A DNA stretch of 64,000 bases, taken from the NCBI GenBank assembly GCA_012519695.1, contig JAAYPT010000052.1, forward strand, positions 1-64,000, in the 5' to 3' direction. The notes beneath the pieces were generated by a model. The model saw only the letters and a list, made by a program, of their open reading frames with translations, was not told the DNA's origin and searched no databases. Below, piece after piece: positions 56,110 through 64,000 of this stretch (positions within the stretch are counted from its first letter, which is position 1; every line of letters begins with the position of its first letter). The translations under genes and the position numbers were made by a program. The stretch comes from Clostridiales bacterium. Its GTDB lineage: Bacteria > Bacillota > Clostridia > Lachnospirales > Lachnospiraceae.

Positions 56110-57582
56110 ATGGACATAAGAGAAGCAGTAGGATTGGCGAAAGAGGGAAAAGAGGAAGGATTTCAATATTTATATCAGGAAACTTACCAAAAGAGTTACT
56201 ATGTAGCATTAAAATATATGAAGCAGGAAGATGCGGCATTAGATGTATTGCAGGATGCCTATGTGAAAGCATTTAAAAATATGGAACAGTTACAGGATGC
56301 GGAAAAGTTTCCGGCATGGTTTGCAAGAGTGGTTGCAACTACAGCATTAGATGAATTAAAGAAGAAAAAAGTGATTTTGTTTTCACAAATGGAAACAGAA
56401 GAAGACTTCGCCATTGAAGATTCCTTTGAGGATGACAGAATTGATAGTCAGCCGGAATTGTCTTATGACCAGGCAGAAACCTCTCGGTTAGTGAAAGAGA
56501 TGATTGATACACTGTCGGACGAGCAACGTATGTGTATCATGATGTTTTATGTAGAAGAACTGAGTGTGAGGGAAATAGCGCAGACACTGGGGGTATCAGA
56601 AAATACGGTAAAAAGTCGTCTGAATTACGGACGAAAAAATATCAAAGAAAAGGTATTAGAATTAGAGAAGAAGGGTACAAAATTATATGCAATTGCTCCA
56701 ATTCCATTCTTCTTATATTTATTACGTCAGGATTCTCTTGCAGCACCGGCAACACAGATACCATTAAGTACCATATTAGAGTCACAATCGGTTAGCGTAG
56801 GTAAAGGAGTAGCTGTAAAGGCAGGTAAAGCAGTAGGAACATTTACCGTAAAAAAAGCGGTCATAGGAGCAGTTATAGGAGTAGCGGTTTGTGGTGGTGC
56901 AGTTACTATGATTTTTAATACAAAAGCGCAGAATAAAGAGGAACAGAAAACGGTAAGTGAGGCGCAAACGGAAGAGAAGACAGAAGAGAAAAAGAAAGTA
57001 CCGGAGCAAGAAAGAAAAGAAGTTGTAGAAGAACGGGAAGTAGAGACAGCGGAGGAAGAACCGGTAAGTGATAACTGGAAAGCAGCATATAGTGCCTTTG
57101 CGGATAATTCACAGGAACAGGGAAATGGTTATGCTATATTGGAGGTAGAAGGAAGTAAAACACCGATTATGGTTGTAGTACCTAACCAGTATCAGATGCT
57201 AGATATGGATGCACAAAGTAAAGGGGAAACACCGGAAGATATGGTTAACATGCCAATACTAAGCCCCCTTTCCTTGGAACTTTATTGTTATGATGAGCAG
57301 AGTGCAGAGGTAAAGCAGATTACCAATCCAGACGGTACGCAGGTGGAAAAGGAAGCTGAGTTTACATATCTTCCAAAGAAAAAATTAGTGGTAATAGATT
57401 TAAGTAATGTCACAGGAAACAATGCACAACCGCAAGCGTATGCTATTGATGTGGCGAATGGAACATTAAAAGCGGTTAATGCTAATACCGACCTAGTGAC
57501 GGAGGATGGTATGAATAGGATAAATATATTTTATTTTCGTTACATACAAGAGGCGATGGAAAATATTGGAGCGGGACAGTAA
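56110..57582 (+). CDS. ECF-type sigma factor fused to a membrane anchor and an outer domain
   Basis: 490 residues from ATG 56110 (AAAGGAGAGCGTT upstream). Region 2 at about 8-85 (YVALKYMKQEDAALDVLQDAYVK), region 4 at 140-195 (VEELSVREIAQTLGVSENTVKSRL). Then a hydrophobic segment near 248-270, a Glu/Lys-rich linker and an outer domain of about 180 residues. Usually the anchor and sensor domain belong to a separate anti-sigma protein. Here the sigma factor itself seems tethered, so release by proteolysis is a likely control step. Confidence 0.82.
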   Translation: MDIREAVGLAKEGKEEGFQYLYQETYQKSYYVALKYMKQEDAALDVLQDAYVKAFKNMEQLQDAEKFPAWFARVVATTALDELKKKKVILFSQMETEEDFAIEDSFEDDRIDSQPELSYDQAETSRLVKEMIDTLSDEQRMCIMMFYVEELSVREIAQTLGVSENTVKSRLNYGRKNIKEKVLELEKKGTKLYAIAPIPFFLYLLRQDSLAAPATQIPLSTILESQSVSVGKGVAVKAGKAVGTFTVKKAVIGAVIGVAVCGGAVTMIFNTKAQNKEEQKTVSEAQTEEKTEEKKKVPEQERKEVVEEREVETAEEEPVSDNWKAAYSAFADNSQEQGNGYAILEVEGSKTPIMVVVPNQYQMLDMDAQSKGETPEDMVNMPILSPLSLELYCYDEQSAEVKQITNPDGTQVEKEAEFTYLPKKKLVVIDLSNVTGNNAQPQAYAIDVANGTLKAVNANTDLVTEDGMNRINIFYFRYIQEAMENIGAGQ

Positions 57583-57722
57583 GGTTAATATAAGAAAATA
57601 TTAAAATAAATTTAATTGAAAATATAATCGTCAGGCACTATAATTATAATATCTTGTAAGAAAATGGAAATGCTTATTATAAGGAAGAATATAATACAAA
57701 CATAAGAATGGCGGTGGAATAA

Positions 57723-60050
57723 GTGCTTGATATCACAGAAAGAGGATTAACAGCGGCAGAGGTAGAAGAAAGGATTGAAGAAGGACGAGTAAACATCCTT
57801 TCTACTTCTGCAACAAAATCAATAGGAAAAATCGTGTTGGAGAATGTGTTTACGTTTTTCAACATGATTTTTGTGTTTATTGCAGCAGTTCTGATTGCAG
57901 TAGGAGCCTTTAAGGAATTAACATTTATTGTAATTATCGTATTGAATACGGGAATCGGAATTGTGCAGGAATTGATTTCGAAGAAAAAGTTAGATGACTT
58001 AAGTCTTTTGGCAAAGACGAAGGCAAAGGTAATACGAGAGGGTCAGATTTATGAGGTAGATACTGAGGATTTGGTAGAGGATGACATTGTTTATTATGGA
58101 GCGGGAAGCCAGATTCATGCAGACGGAAAAGTGATAGCAGGTGAAATTCAGGTCAATGAGGGGTTACTGACAGGTGAATCCGATGAGATTACCAAGAATC
58201 CGGGAAAAGAATTATTTTCCGGAAGTTATGTGATTTCCGGTGAGTGCTATGCAAGATTGACAAGAGTAGGGGAAGAATCTTACGGTGCAAAGCTTACGGC
58301 AGAGGCACAAAAGAGTACCAGACAGAAGAAACCGGGAATGATGAAGTCCCTGACGTATTTACTGTATATTATCGGTGTGTTTATTGTGCCAATAGGAATC
58401 CTTCTGTTTTTGCGACAGTATGATGTATTGGGACTGGATGTAAAGGAAAGTGTAGAAAATACCGCTGCAGCTATTATCGGAATGATTCCCGAGGGACTGT
58501 ATTTGTTGGTAAGTGTTGCATTAGCTGTAAGTGTAGGAAGACTGGCACAGAAAAAGATTTTGGTGCAGGACTTAAAGAGTACGGAAACATTGGCGCGGGT
58601 AGATATGCTTTGCGTGGATAAGACAGGAACCATTACTGAGTCTAAAATGGAAGTGTCGGAGATTATAAAATTAAAGGAAGATTTATCCGAGGAAGAAGTG
58701 AAAAAACAGCTTGGTGAATTTGTAGACAATATGGCAGACGACAATGAAACCATGAAGGCGATAAAAGAATACTTCAAGGGAAAAACTTCCGGTGGGCGTA
58801 AAGCTGAGAAGATAGAAGCCTTTTCTTCTAAGAACAAATATAGCTCCGTAACTTACGGAGAAGGAGAAGTATATTATCTGGGAGCACCGGATATTTTATG
58901 GAAACAACCGGAGTCAGAGGTAATAAAAAAGGCTGAAACATATGCTGTGACAGGAGCCAGAGTATTACTTTTCTTAAAAAATGAAACACCATTGGCATTG
59001 GTGGCACTTAAGAATCCAATTCGACCTTCTGCCAAGGAGACATTCCAGTATTTCAAGGAAAATCAGGTTACGATTAAGGTTATATCCGGAGATAGTCCTA
59101 AAACAGTATCGGCAGTTGCTTTGGAAGCAGGAATTGAAGGAGCAGAAGCCTTTGTGGATATGACAACCATTAAAAATAAAAAGGACTTAGAAGAAGCAGC
59201 AGAAAAATATACGGTATTTGGAAGAGTAAAGCCGGAGCAGAAACGACAGCTGGTACAGGCGTTGCAAAAGCAAGGACATACAGTAGCTATGACAGGGGAT
59301 GGTGTAAATGATGTACTTGCCCTAAAATCAGCAGACTGTGGAGTTGCCATGGCAGGTGGAAGTGAGGCAGCAGCAGGAGTAGCAGAGGTAGTTCTTCTAA
59401 ACTCAGACTTTTCTGATATGCCTCAGGTAGTTGCAGAAGGAAGACGTGTTATTAACAATATTGAACGTACTGCTTCTCTATATTTGGTAAAAAATATCTT
59501 TTCTGTATTTTTAGCAATTATTTCAATTATTGCAGTATTTGAGTATCCGTTGGTGCCATCACAGCTTACATTGATGAGCTTTTTGACGATTGGTATGCCA
59601 TCCTTTGTGTTGGCTTTGGAGCCAAACGAATCAAAGGTAAGTGGGAAGTTTTTAAGAAAAGTTATTTATCGGGCAATGCCGGCAGCATTAGCAGACTTGT
59701 GTATTATTATCATTATTGTAATGTTCCAGTATGCTTTTCAGATTGACAGTAAACAGACATCCACCATTACTGCACTTTTGGTTACAGCAGTTGGATTTTA
59801 TATGGTATACAAGGCATGCGTACCATTCCGAAAATGGCATTATGCGTTGTTTGGTGTAATGATAGTCCTGTTAATTGGAATTATTGCATATATTCCGGAT
59901 GTATTCTCTATTACAAAGCTGAATCTGGGAAGCCTGTTAATATTGGGATGTATGCTGTTGTTGATACCAACATTTATTATGTTTTTTAATCGAATGAGAG
60001 AAATAACAACTGGAATTTATTTGAAAATAAAGGGAAAAAGACAAAAATAA
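57723..60050 (+). CDS. Cation-transporting P-type ATPase
   Basis: 775 residues, GTG start after GCGGTGGAATAA. TGES (actuator, near 150), PEGL in the fourth helix (near 256), the phosphorylation site DKTGT (near 299), and GDGVNDVLALK (near 525). About eight to ten membrane helices. PEGL resembles type II Ca2+-like or the PII-type pumps of Firmicutes. The ion cannot be given with certainty. Confidence 0.9.
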   Translation: MLDITERGLTAAEVEERIEEGRVNILSTSATKSIGKIVLENVFTFFNMIFVFIAAVLIAVGAFKELTFIVIIVLNTGIGIVQELISKKKLDDLSLLAKTKAKVIREGQIYEVDTEDLVEDDIVYYGAGSQIHADGKVIAGEIQVNEGLLTGESDEITKNPGKELFSGSYVISGECYARLTRVGEESYGAKLTAEAQKSTRQKKPGMMKSLTYLLYIIGVFIVPIGILLFLRQYDVLGLDVKESVENTAAAIIGMIPEGLYLLVSVALAVSVGRLAQKKILVQDLKSTETLARVDMLCVDKTGTITESKMEVSEIIKLKEDLSEEEVKKQLGEFVDNMADDNETMKAIKEYFKGKTSGGRKAEKIEAFSSKNKYSSVTYGEGEVYYLGAPDILWKQPESEVIKKAETYAVTGARVLLFLKNETPLALVALKNPIRPSAKETFQYFKENQVTIKVISGDSPKTVSAVALEAGIEGAEAFVDMTTIKNKKDLEEAAEKYTVFGRVKPEQKRQLVQALQKQGHTVAMTGDGVNDVLALKSADCGVAMAGGSEAAAGVAEVVLLNSDFSDMPQVVAEGRRVINNIERTASLYLVKNIFSVFLAIISIIAVFEYPLVPSQLTLMSFLTIGMPSFVLALEPNESKVSGKFLRKVIYRAMPAALADLCIIIIIVMFQYAFQIDSKQTSTITALLVTAVGFYMVYKACVPFRKWHYALFGVMIVLLIGIIAYIPDVFSITKLNLGSLLILGCMLLLIPTFIMFFNRMREITTGIYLKIKGKRQK

Positions 60051-60114
60051 TAGTATATTTCATAAAGTTTAAGTTAAAAAATAAATTATAATTGTTAGTT
60101 GAACTCTATTTTTA

Positions 60115-60174
60115 GCTTTTTGCAGGATAGCCCTTCAAGAAAGAATGTGTTTGAAGAAAAATCTTGCAAAAAGC
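60115..60174. repeat. Large inverted repeat in an intergenic region
   Basis: GCTTTTTGCAGGAT (60115-60128) pairs with ATCTTGCAAAAAGC (60161-60174), one G-T pair; inside, CTTCAA pairs with TTTGAAG. No T-run follows. It lies between the ATPase gene and tRNA-Leu and may fold as RNA or as a terminator for the left strand. Confidence 0.6.
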
Positions 60175-60280
60175 ATTTAAAACGTTTTATAAAAAAATAA
60201 ACACGGAATCTTGAAATTTTTCTAATGATATGATATAGTAGTAAAGCTGTTGTGCATACGAATGTACATAGCAAATAAAT

Positions 60281-60360
60281 GCGGGCATGGCGGAATTGGC
60301 AGACGCGCTAGATTTAGGTTCTAGTGGGAGACCGTGCAGGTTCAAGTCCTGTTGCCCGTA
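60281..60360 (+). tRNA. tRNA-Leu (anticodon TAG)
   Basis: Acceptor GCGGGCA/TGCCCGT with one terminal G-U pair, anticodon stem CTAGA/TCTAG, loop TTTAGGT with TAG, long variable arm and T-loop TTCAAGT. A terminator follows at 60386. Confidence 0.93.
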
Positions 60361-60385
60361 CGAAAGAGCAGCAAATGCGGAATAG

Positions 60386-60420
60386 AGAGTCTTTTGAAGT
60401 CATTCAAAAGGCTCTTTTTC
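60386..60420 (+). terminator. Terminator of tRNA-Leu
   Basis: AGAGTCTTTTGA and TCAAAAGGCTCT form a 12-bp stem with one G-T pair, six-base loop and TTTTT behind. Confidence 0.85.
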
Positions 60421-60637
60421 TTTGCGTTTAACATCAATAGGAGAAAAATTATGCAGGGTTTAGGTTTACTTCAATTTCAAATTAGTACCTTCCGAATTAA
60501 ATTGTAACAGCCGTAAGAAAAAATGTGATATTATAAAATTAACGAAAATAGACGTAGTAATGTGGGAGTTGCCAAAATGGAAAGACCCTTATATTAAATA
60601 ATCCAATTAAGAATATGAGTGTTCTGGAGAGAGAACT
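60421..60637. other. Non-coding spacer behind tRNA-Leu
   Basis: AT-rich; no convincing gene or repeat. It separates tRNA-Leu from the ATPase gene remnant and may be a scar of an older island. Confidence 0.4.
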
Positions 60638-60766
60638 ATGTTAATAGAAAATATTAAAATGTATATTGAAGATGAGATAGGAGAAGAGTATATGAGATGG
60701 GAGTCAGGTGACACAATTTATATTAGTGCACCGGCAGGAAGCGGCAATAGTCATTTTATATTATAG
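60638..60766 (+). pseudogene. Truncated P-loop ATPase/helicase remnant
   Basis: A 42-residue frame that starts MLIENIKMYIED after GGAGAGAGAACT and runs into ISAPAGSGNSHFIL, then stops. This is the start of a P-loop protein with Walker A GSGKS changed to GSGNS (Lys lost). The rest of the gene is missing. It lies between tRNA-Leu and the retron, so it is probably a leftover of an earlier insertion. Confidence 0.6.
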
Positions 60767-60779
60767 TGTAATGAAAATA

Positions 60780-60808
60780 TTGATAATAAATATCTGTTAT
60801 GTTAAAAT
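60780..60808 (+). promoter_or_regulatory. Promoter of the retron
   Basis: TTGATA (60780-60785) and TAAAAT (60803-60808) with a 17-bp spacer. The transcript would begin near 60815, exactly at the a1 arm. Confidence 0.8.
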
Positions 60809-60814
60809 TAAAAT

Positions 60815-60945
60815 AAGCGTGTGGTTAGATTGTGGACTTGTGTTTCGCAAGTGTTGACTAAAATGGTAGGAAGATATGCTCTCTTATCAATCCATTCTAT
60901 GTGTATGTATATTACGCATTGCATAATGAGTAACCACACGTTTTT
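60815..60945 (+). ncRNA. Retron msr-msd RNA
   Basis: CGTGTGGTTA (a1, 60818-60827) pairs with TAACCACACG (a2, 60931-60940), 10 bp. The base behind a1 is G (60828), a candidate branch point. ACTTG/CAAGT (60836-60852) forms an msr hairpin. The msd part could fold with AATGG/CCATT and a hairpin ATGTGTA/TACGCAT. It lies 19 bp before the reverse transcriptase, the usual retron order. Fold details are my estimate. Confidence 0.8.
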
Positions 60946-60958
60946 AGAGGAAAAATAA

Positions 60959-62656
60959 ATGAATACAATAGATAAAATAAAAACACGAAATGAATTGGCG
61001 GATTTTTTAGAGGTACCACGAAAGAAATTATCCTATATTTTGTATGTTAAGGGTGTTGACAATTTATATACATCATTTGATATACCTAAAAAAAATGGGG
61101 AGAGTAGGCATATTCATGCCCCACAGAAAGATTTAAAAGTTGTTCAAAAAAAACTAGCTGATGCTTTATGTACATATCAAAAAGAAATTTGGAAAAGAAG
61201 GAATATTAATCCTAATATTTCGCATGCGTTCCAAAAAGGAAAAAGTTTTATTACAAATGCTAAAATTCATCGAAACAAACGATTTGTGGTTAATATTGAT
61301 TTAGAAAATTTTTTTGATTCTTTTCATTTTGGGAGAGTTCGGGGATTTTTTTTGAAGAATGATGACTTTCAGTTTTCGGTGGAGGTAGCAACGGTGATAG
61401 CACAATTGTCATGTTATCAAGGGAAATTGCCACAAGGAGCTCCGTGTTCGCCGATAATAACAAACTTGATTTGTAATATATTTGATATAAGATTATTAAA
61501 GCTTGCAAAAAAGTATTGTTTAGATTATACAAGATATGCAGATGATTTAACATTTTCTACAAATGATGTCAAATTTTTAGAGATAGAGGAGCTATTTTTT
61601 GAAAAGTTGGAGAAGGAAATTAACAGTGCAGGATTTAGAATCAATGAAAAGAAAACAAGGATACAATTTCGGGATTCTAGACAGGAAGTAACAGGAGTTG
61701 TTGTTAATAGAAAATTACACGTTAGCAGAGTCTACTATAAAAAGACGAGAGCAATGGCATATAATTTGTATAAAACAGGAGAGTATTTTATCGAGAAAGA
61801 TACACAAGGAACTATTAATCAGCTTGAAGGGCGTTTTTCATTCATTAATCAACTTGAATGGTATAATAACAAACTTTATCCAGGAAATAAAAAGCTTATT
61901 TTTAACAATCTTAATGGTAGAGAAAGAGAATATAGTCAATTTGTTTTCTATAAATATTTCTTTGCTAATCCTAAGCCCCTTATTGTAACGGAGGGGAAAA
62001 CGGATGTAATATATTTAAAAGCAGCATTAAAAAGTTTATGGAAGGAATATCCTGAATTAGTGAGTAGAGACAAAAATGGACATTTTGAGTATAAAATAGC
62101 CTTTTTACGAAGAAGTAAACGTTTGGCTTATTTCTTGAATTTAAAGGAAGATGGTGCAGACACCATGAATAATATTTATAACTTCTTTTCAAAAAATGGT
62201 GGAGAAAAATATCCTAATTATATAGAAGTATTTAGAAAATTAGGGAATAGATTTCCGCTTAATCCCACAATTTTACTTTTTGACAATGAGCTTAGTAATA
62301 AAGAGAAACCAGTATGTAAATTTACGAAGGGTAAAATTTCTGAGGAGCAAAGAGAAGAGTTAAACTCTAAAACATGGATACATATGACAGAAAACTTATA
62401 TCTTTTAATGACACCATTAATCAATGAGCGGAATGAAAGTGATATTGAAATGCTGTTTGACAATTTTACACTTTCAAAAGAAATTGATGGGAAAAAATTT
62501 TGTAAAAAAGACCGTTATGATACAGATAAATTTTATGGAAAAGAAATTTTTTCTAAATATATAATGAAAAACTATAGTAATATAGATTTTAGTGGTTTTA
62601 AACCATTGTTGAGTGATATTAAAATAATTTGTGAAAATTATAAAAAGAAAATGTGA
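60959..62656 (+). CDS. Retron reverse transcriptase fused to a Toprim domain
   Basis: 565 residues. Retron marks are present: NAKIH near 100 (NAxxH), the LPQGAPCSP motif near 160, the catalytic YADD near 194, and VTG near 243. From about 335 a Toprim nuclease domain follows, with TEGKTD near 344 and FDNE near 441. This RT-Toprim layout is that of retron Eco2 (Ec67), an anti-phage system in which the Toprim part is the toxic effector. Start ATG 60959 has AGAGG upstream. The terminator is at 62697. Confidence 0.9.
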   Translation: MNTIDKIKTRNELADFLEVPRKKLSYILYVKGVDNLYTSFDIPKKNGESRHIHAPQKDLKVVQKKLADALCTYQKEIWKRRNINPNISHAFQKGKSFITNAKIHRNKRFVVNIDLENFFDSFHFGRVRGFFLKNDDFQFSVEVATVIAQLSCYQGKLPQGAPCSPIITNLICNIFDIRLLKLAKKYCLDYTRYADDLTFSTNDVKFLEIEELFFEKLEKEINSAGFRINEKKTRIQFRDSRQEVTGVVVNRKLHVSRVYYKKTRAMAYNLYKTGEYFIEKDTQGTINQLEGRFSFINQLEWYNNKLYPGNKKLIFNNLNGREREYSQFVFYKYFFANPKPLIVTEGKTDVIYLKAALKSLWKEYPELVSRDKNGHFEYKIAFLRRSKRLAYFLNLKEDGADTMNNIYNFFSKNGGEKYPNYIEVFRKLGNRFPLNPTILLFDNELSNKEKPVCKFTKGKISEEQREELNSKTWIHMTENLYLLMTPLINERNESDIEMLFDNFTLSKEIDGKKFCKKDRYDTDKFYGKEIFSKYIMKNYSNIDFSGFKPLLSDIKIICENYKKKM

Positions 62657-62696
62657 ATAATATTAAAGAAAAGTATAATGAAGATTAGTGTAAAAA

Positions 62697-62731
62697 GAAA
62701 GGATTACTCAAAAAGAGTAGTCCTTTTTATG
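62697..62731 (+). terminator. Terminator of the retron
   Basis: AAAGGATTACTC and GAGTAGTCCTTT form a 12-bp stem with a five-A loop, then a T-run. It is 40 bp behind the reverse transcriptase stop. Confidence 0.85.
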
Positions 62732-62860
62732 CAAAAAATAATAAGTATAGTATTACACCTGTTAAAAAATAAAATGAAGAAACAAATGAAAGTTTATGAT
62801 AGATTGAAAATGGATAGGTATATCAACAATAGATTATATTTTATGCTAACAGTAACAAAA

Positions 62861-62906
62861 AAAGATTGGGAAGTCTTTGTAAATCCAAGACTTCCCAATC
62901 TTTTTG
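62861..62906. terminator. Bidirectional terminator
   Basis: AAAAGATTGGGAAGTCTT and its complement (stem of about 18 bp) with A-run and T-run on its ends. It closes the leftward Xre gene whose stop is at 62920. Confidence 0.85.
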
Positions 62907-62919
62907 CGTTGAAGCATAT

Positions 62920-63195
62920 TTAAGAAATAATATCTTTTATAATCTGATGTATGTGAGCAATTTGTTCATCAGATAATCCGGTCACTTCGATATACCGCCG
63001 TGAATCCAATTCTAGGAGATAATCGGTACTTACGCCAAAATAATTAGCAATTTTTATTAGCATATCTATAGAGGGTAGTATATTATTATTTTCCCAATTT
63101 GAAATGGTTTGTTTTGATACATCTAAAACACTAGCTAGTTGTACTTGATTTAAATTATGTGCAATACGTAAGTTTTTTATTGTTTCACCAAACAT
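62920..63195 (-). CDS. Xre-family HTH regulator (91 aa)
   Basis: The HTH lies at about 5-60 (LNQVQLASVLDVSKQTISNW), followed by PSIDMLIKIANYFGVSTDYLL, typical of Cro/CI proteins. The end has a short helical tail (IAHIHQIIKDII). ATG 63195 follows AAGGAGAATTCAT. It is divergent from the WYL-type regulator. Confidence 0.88.
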   Translation of the reverse strand: MFGETIKNLRIAHNLNQVQLASVLDVSKQTISNWENNNILPSIDMLIKIANYFGVSTDYLLELDSRRYIEVTGLSDEQIAHIHQIIKDIIS

Positions 63196-63376
63196 ATGAA
63201 TTCTCCTTTTTTATAGATTACTTTACTGTAGATATATTTACAAAATACAAAAGTATTACTAAAATGGACTAAAAGAAAAAATAGTAAAAATGAAAGAAAA
63301 TGGAAATAAATGGAAGGAAGCGTCATAATATGTCGTTGCGCTATGGTAATTTGTAGTTGCGATGGAGGAAAGGAAA

Positions 63377-64000
63377 ATGGCGGAAACAGATATGACATTT
63401 CGTATATTAGAAATGTACGAAACATTCATACAAGGAAAAGAAATAGAAAAAAGTTCATTTTGTATGGAACATGGCATTAGTAACCGTACATTTGATAGAG
63501 ATATTGAGAAAATTCGTATATTTTTAAGCGAGACATATAGTGGACATGAGGTTGAGTACAATCCACGTAGAGAGTGCTACTTTATTCCGGGTATACGGGA
63601 GCGAAAGGAACTTTCCTTTTTAGAAGCAAGTATTTTGATAAAAATATTAAAAGGAGAAAAGATACTTGAAAAAAACGAATTTGCAGGAATGGTACAGAGT
63701 TTACAATCTGTTACAGAGAGAAGAGATGAGAAAAATATACAGCAAATCATAAAAAAAGAGTTTAGAGAATATGAGGAAAAAGTTGGACGAAAAGCATTTC
63801 TTAAGTTGTTCGGTGATTTACAGAAGTGTATAGAAGAGAGAAATATTATTCGGATAAAGATGAAAGAAAGAGGAAGTAACAAGTTAATAGGTAAATATTT
63901 TTGCCCGGTGGCAATTGAACTTTTAAATCCGGATTTTTACTTATTAGGGTATAAAAGTGAAGAAGATGCGCAGCTTATTATATTCAAATTAGAAGAGATT
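63377..64000 (+). CDS. WYL-type transcription regulator, 3' part outside the window
   Basis: 208 residues are visible and the frame runs off the end. The N-terminus has a winged-helix HTH (FCMEHGISNRTFDRDIEKIR near 33-55). From about 150 on, FLKLFGDLQKCIEERNIIRI and YFCPVAIELLNPDFYLLGYK fit a WYL domain, a ligand sensor often linked to phage defence and mobile DNA. ATG 63377 follows GAGGAAAGGAAA. The target is unknown; it may control neighbouring genes beyond the window. Confidence 0.82.
   Translation, partial: MAETDMTFRILEMYETFIQGKEIEKSSFCMEHGISNRTFDRDIEKIRIFLSETYSGHEVEYNPRRECYFIPGIRERKELSFLEASILIKILKGEKILEKNEFAGMVQSLQSVTERRDEKNIQQIIKKEFREYEEKVGRKAFLKLFGDLQKCIEERNIIRIKMKERGSNKLIGKYFCPVAIELLNPDFYLLGYKSEEDAQLIIFKLEEI

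Noticed and set aside
57332-57345. GGTACGCAGG in the sigma factor gene, similar to an arm of the palindrome
   Set aside because: Only six matching bases on one side; it is outside the ICE and expected by chance.
62678-62923. Rightward open frame of 81 codons behind the retron
   Set aside because: It contains two intrinsic terminators and has no ribosome site.

Overview
This window is low-GC, Gram-positive DNA from a spore-forming clostridium, most likely a gut Lachnospiraceae. The evidence is strong AGGAGG-type ribosome sites, the tRNA gene arrangement, a sporulation-type promoter, and a conjugation module of the Tn1549-like type. The species is an inference.

Layout. (1) 1-7101 is chromosome: a small Asn/Gln-rich protein behind a sigma-G-like promoter, a rhodanese protein, a THUMP-domain RNA methyltransferase, a secreted papain-like protease, a cell-wall amidase, an rdgB-phosphoesterase pair, and six tRNA genes (Pro, Gly, Arg, His, Gln, Lys). 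(2) 7098-55301 is one integrative and conjugative element (ICE) of about 48.2 kb, inserted at the 3' end of the tRNA-Lys gene by a large serine recombinase. Both ends carry the hexamer CTCATT. Joining the ends in silico creates an attP with 10-bp inverted arms centred on that hexamer. The original tRNA-operon terminator now lies beyond the right end. (3) 55302-64000 is chromosome again: a membrane protein, a sigma factor with a membrane anchor and an outer domain, a P-type ATPase, tRNA-Leu, a remnant of a P-loop ATPase gene, a retron (msr-msd RNA plus reverse transcriptase fused to a Toprim domain), and two regulators.

The ICE runs in this order: integrase; regulators and an NYN-domain ribonuclease; small membrane and hypothetical proteins; a probable type I toxin-antitoxin locus and two tRNA-shaped RNAs; ParA/ParB, OB-fold/SSB proteins, a C5 DNA methyltransferase and a winged-helix protein next to iteron-like repeats; a cargo block; a lipoprotein and a 1599-residue adhesin; T4SS genes (Maff2-like, VirB6, VirB4, CHAP hydrolase, PrgI); a candidate oriT; the mob genes (DUF4315, MobC, MOBP relaxase); ArdC and ArdA anti-restriction proteins; a coiled-coil protein with a phage-tail-like tip; SpoVG-like and PcfB-like proteins; and the VirD4 coupling protein.

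Three features suggest an element-wide control system that I do not recognise. First, sixteen copies of a 17-bp palindrome, GTACCGAAATTCGGTAC and close variants, are scattered over 16.8-54.2 kb. They occur between genes and inside reading frames, where they encode VPKxGT-like peptides, including inside parB itself. Second, five promoter copies share a conserved block starting exactly 46 bp before the -10 box, and four of them are followed at once by an intrinsic terminator. Third, the integrase gene crosses the attachment site, so integration replaces its last residues.
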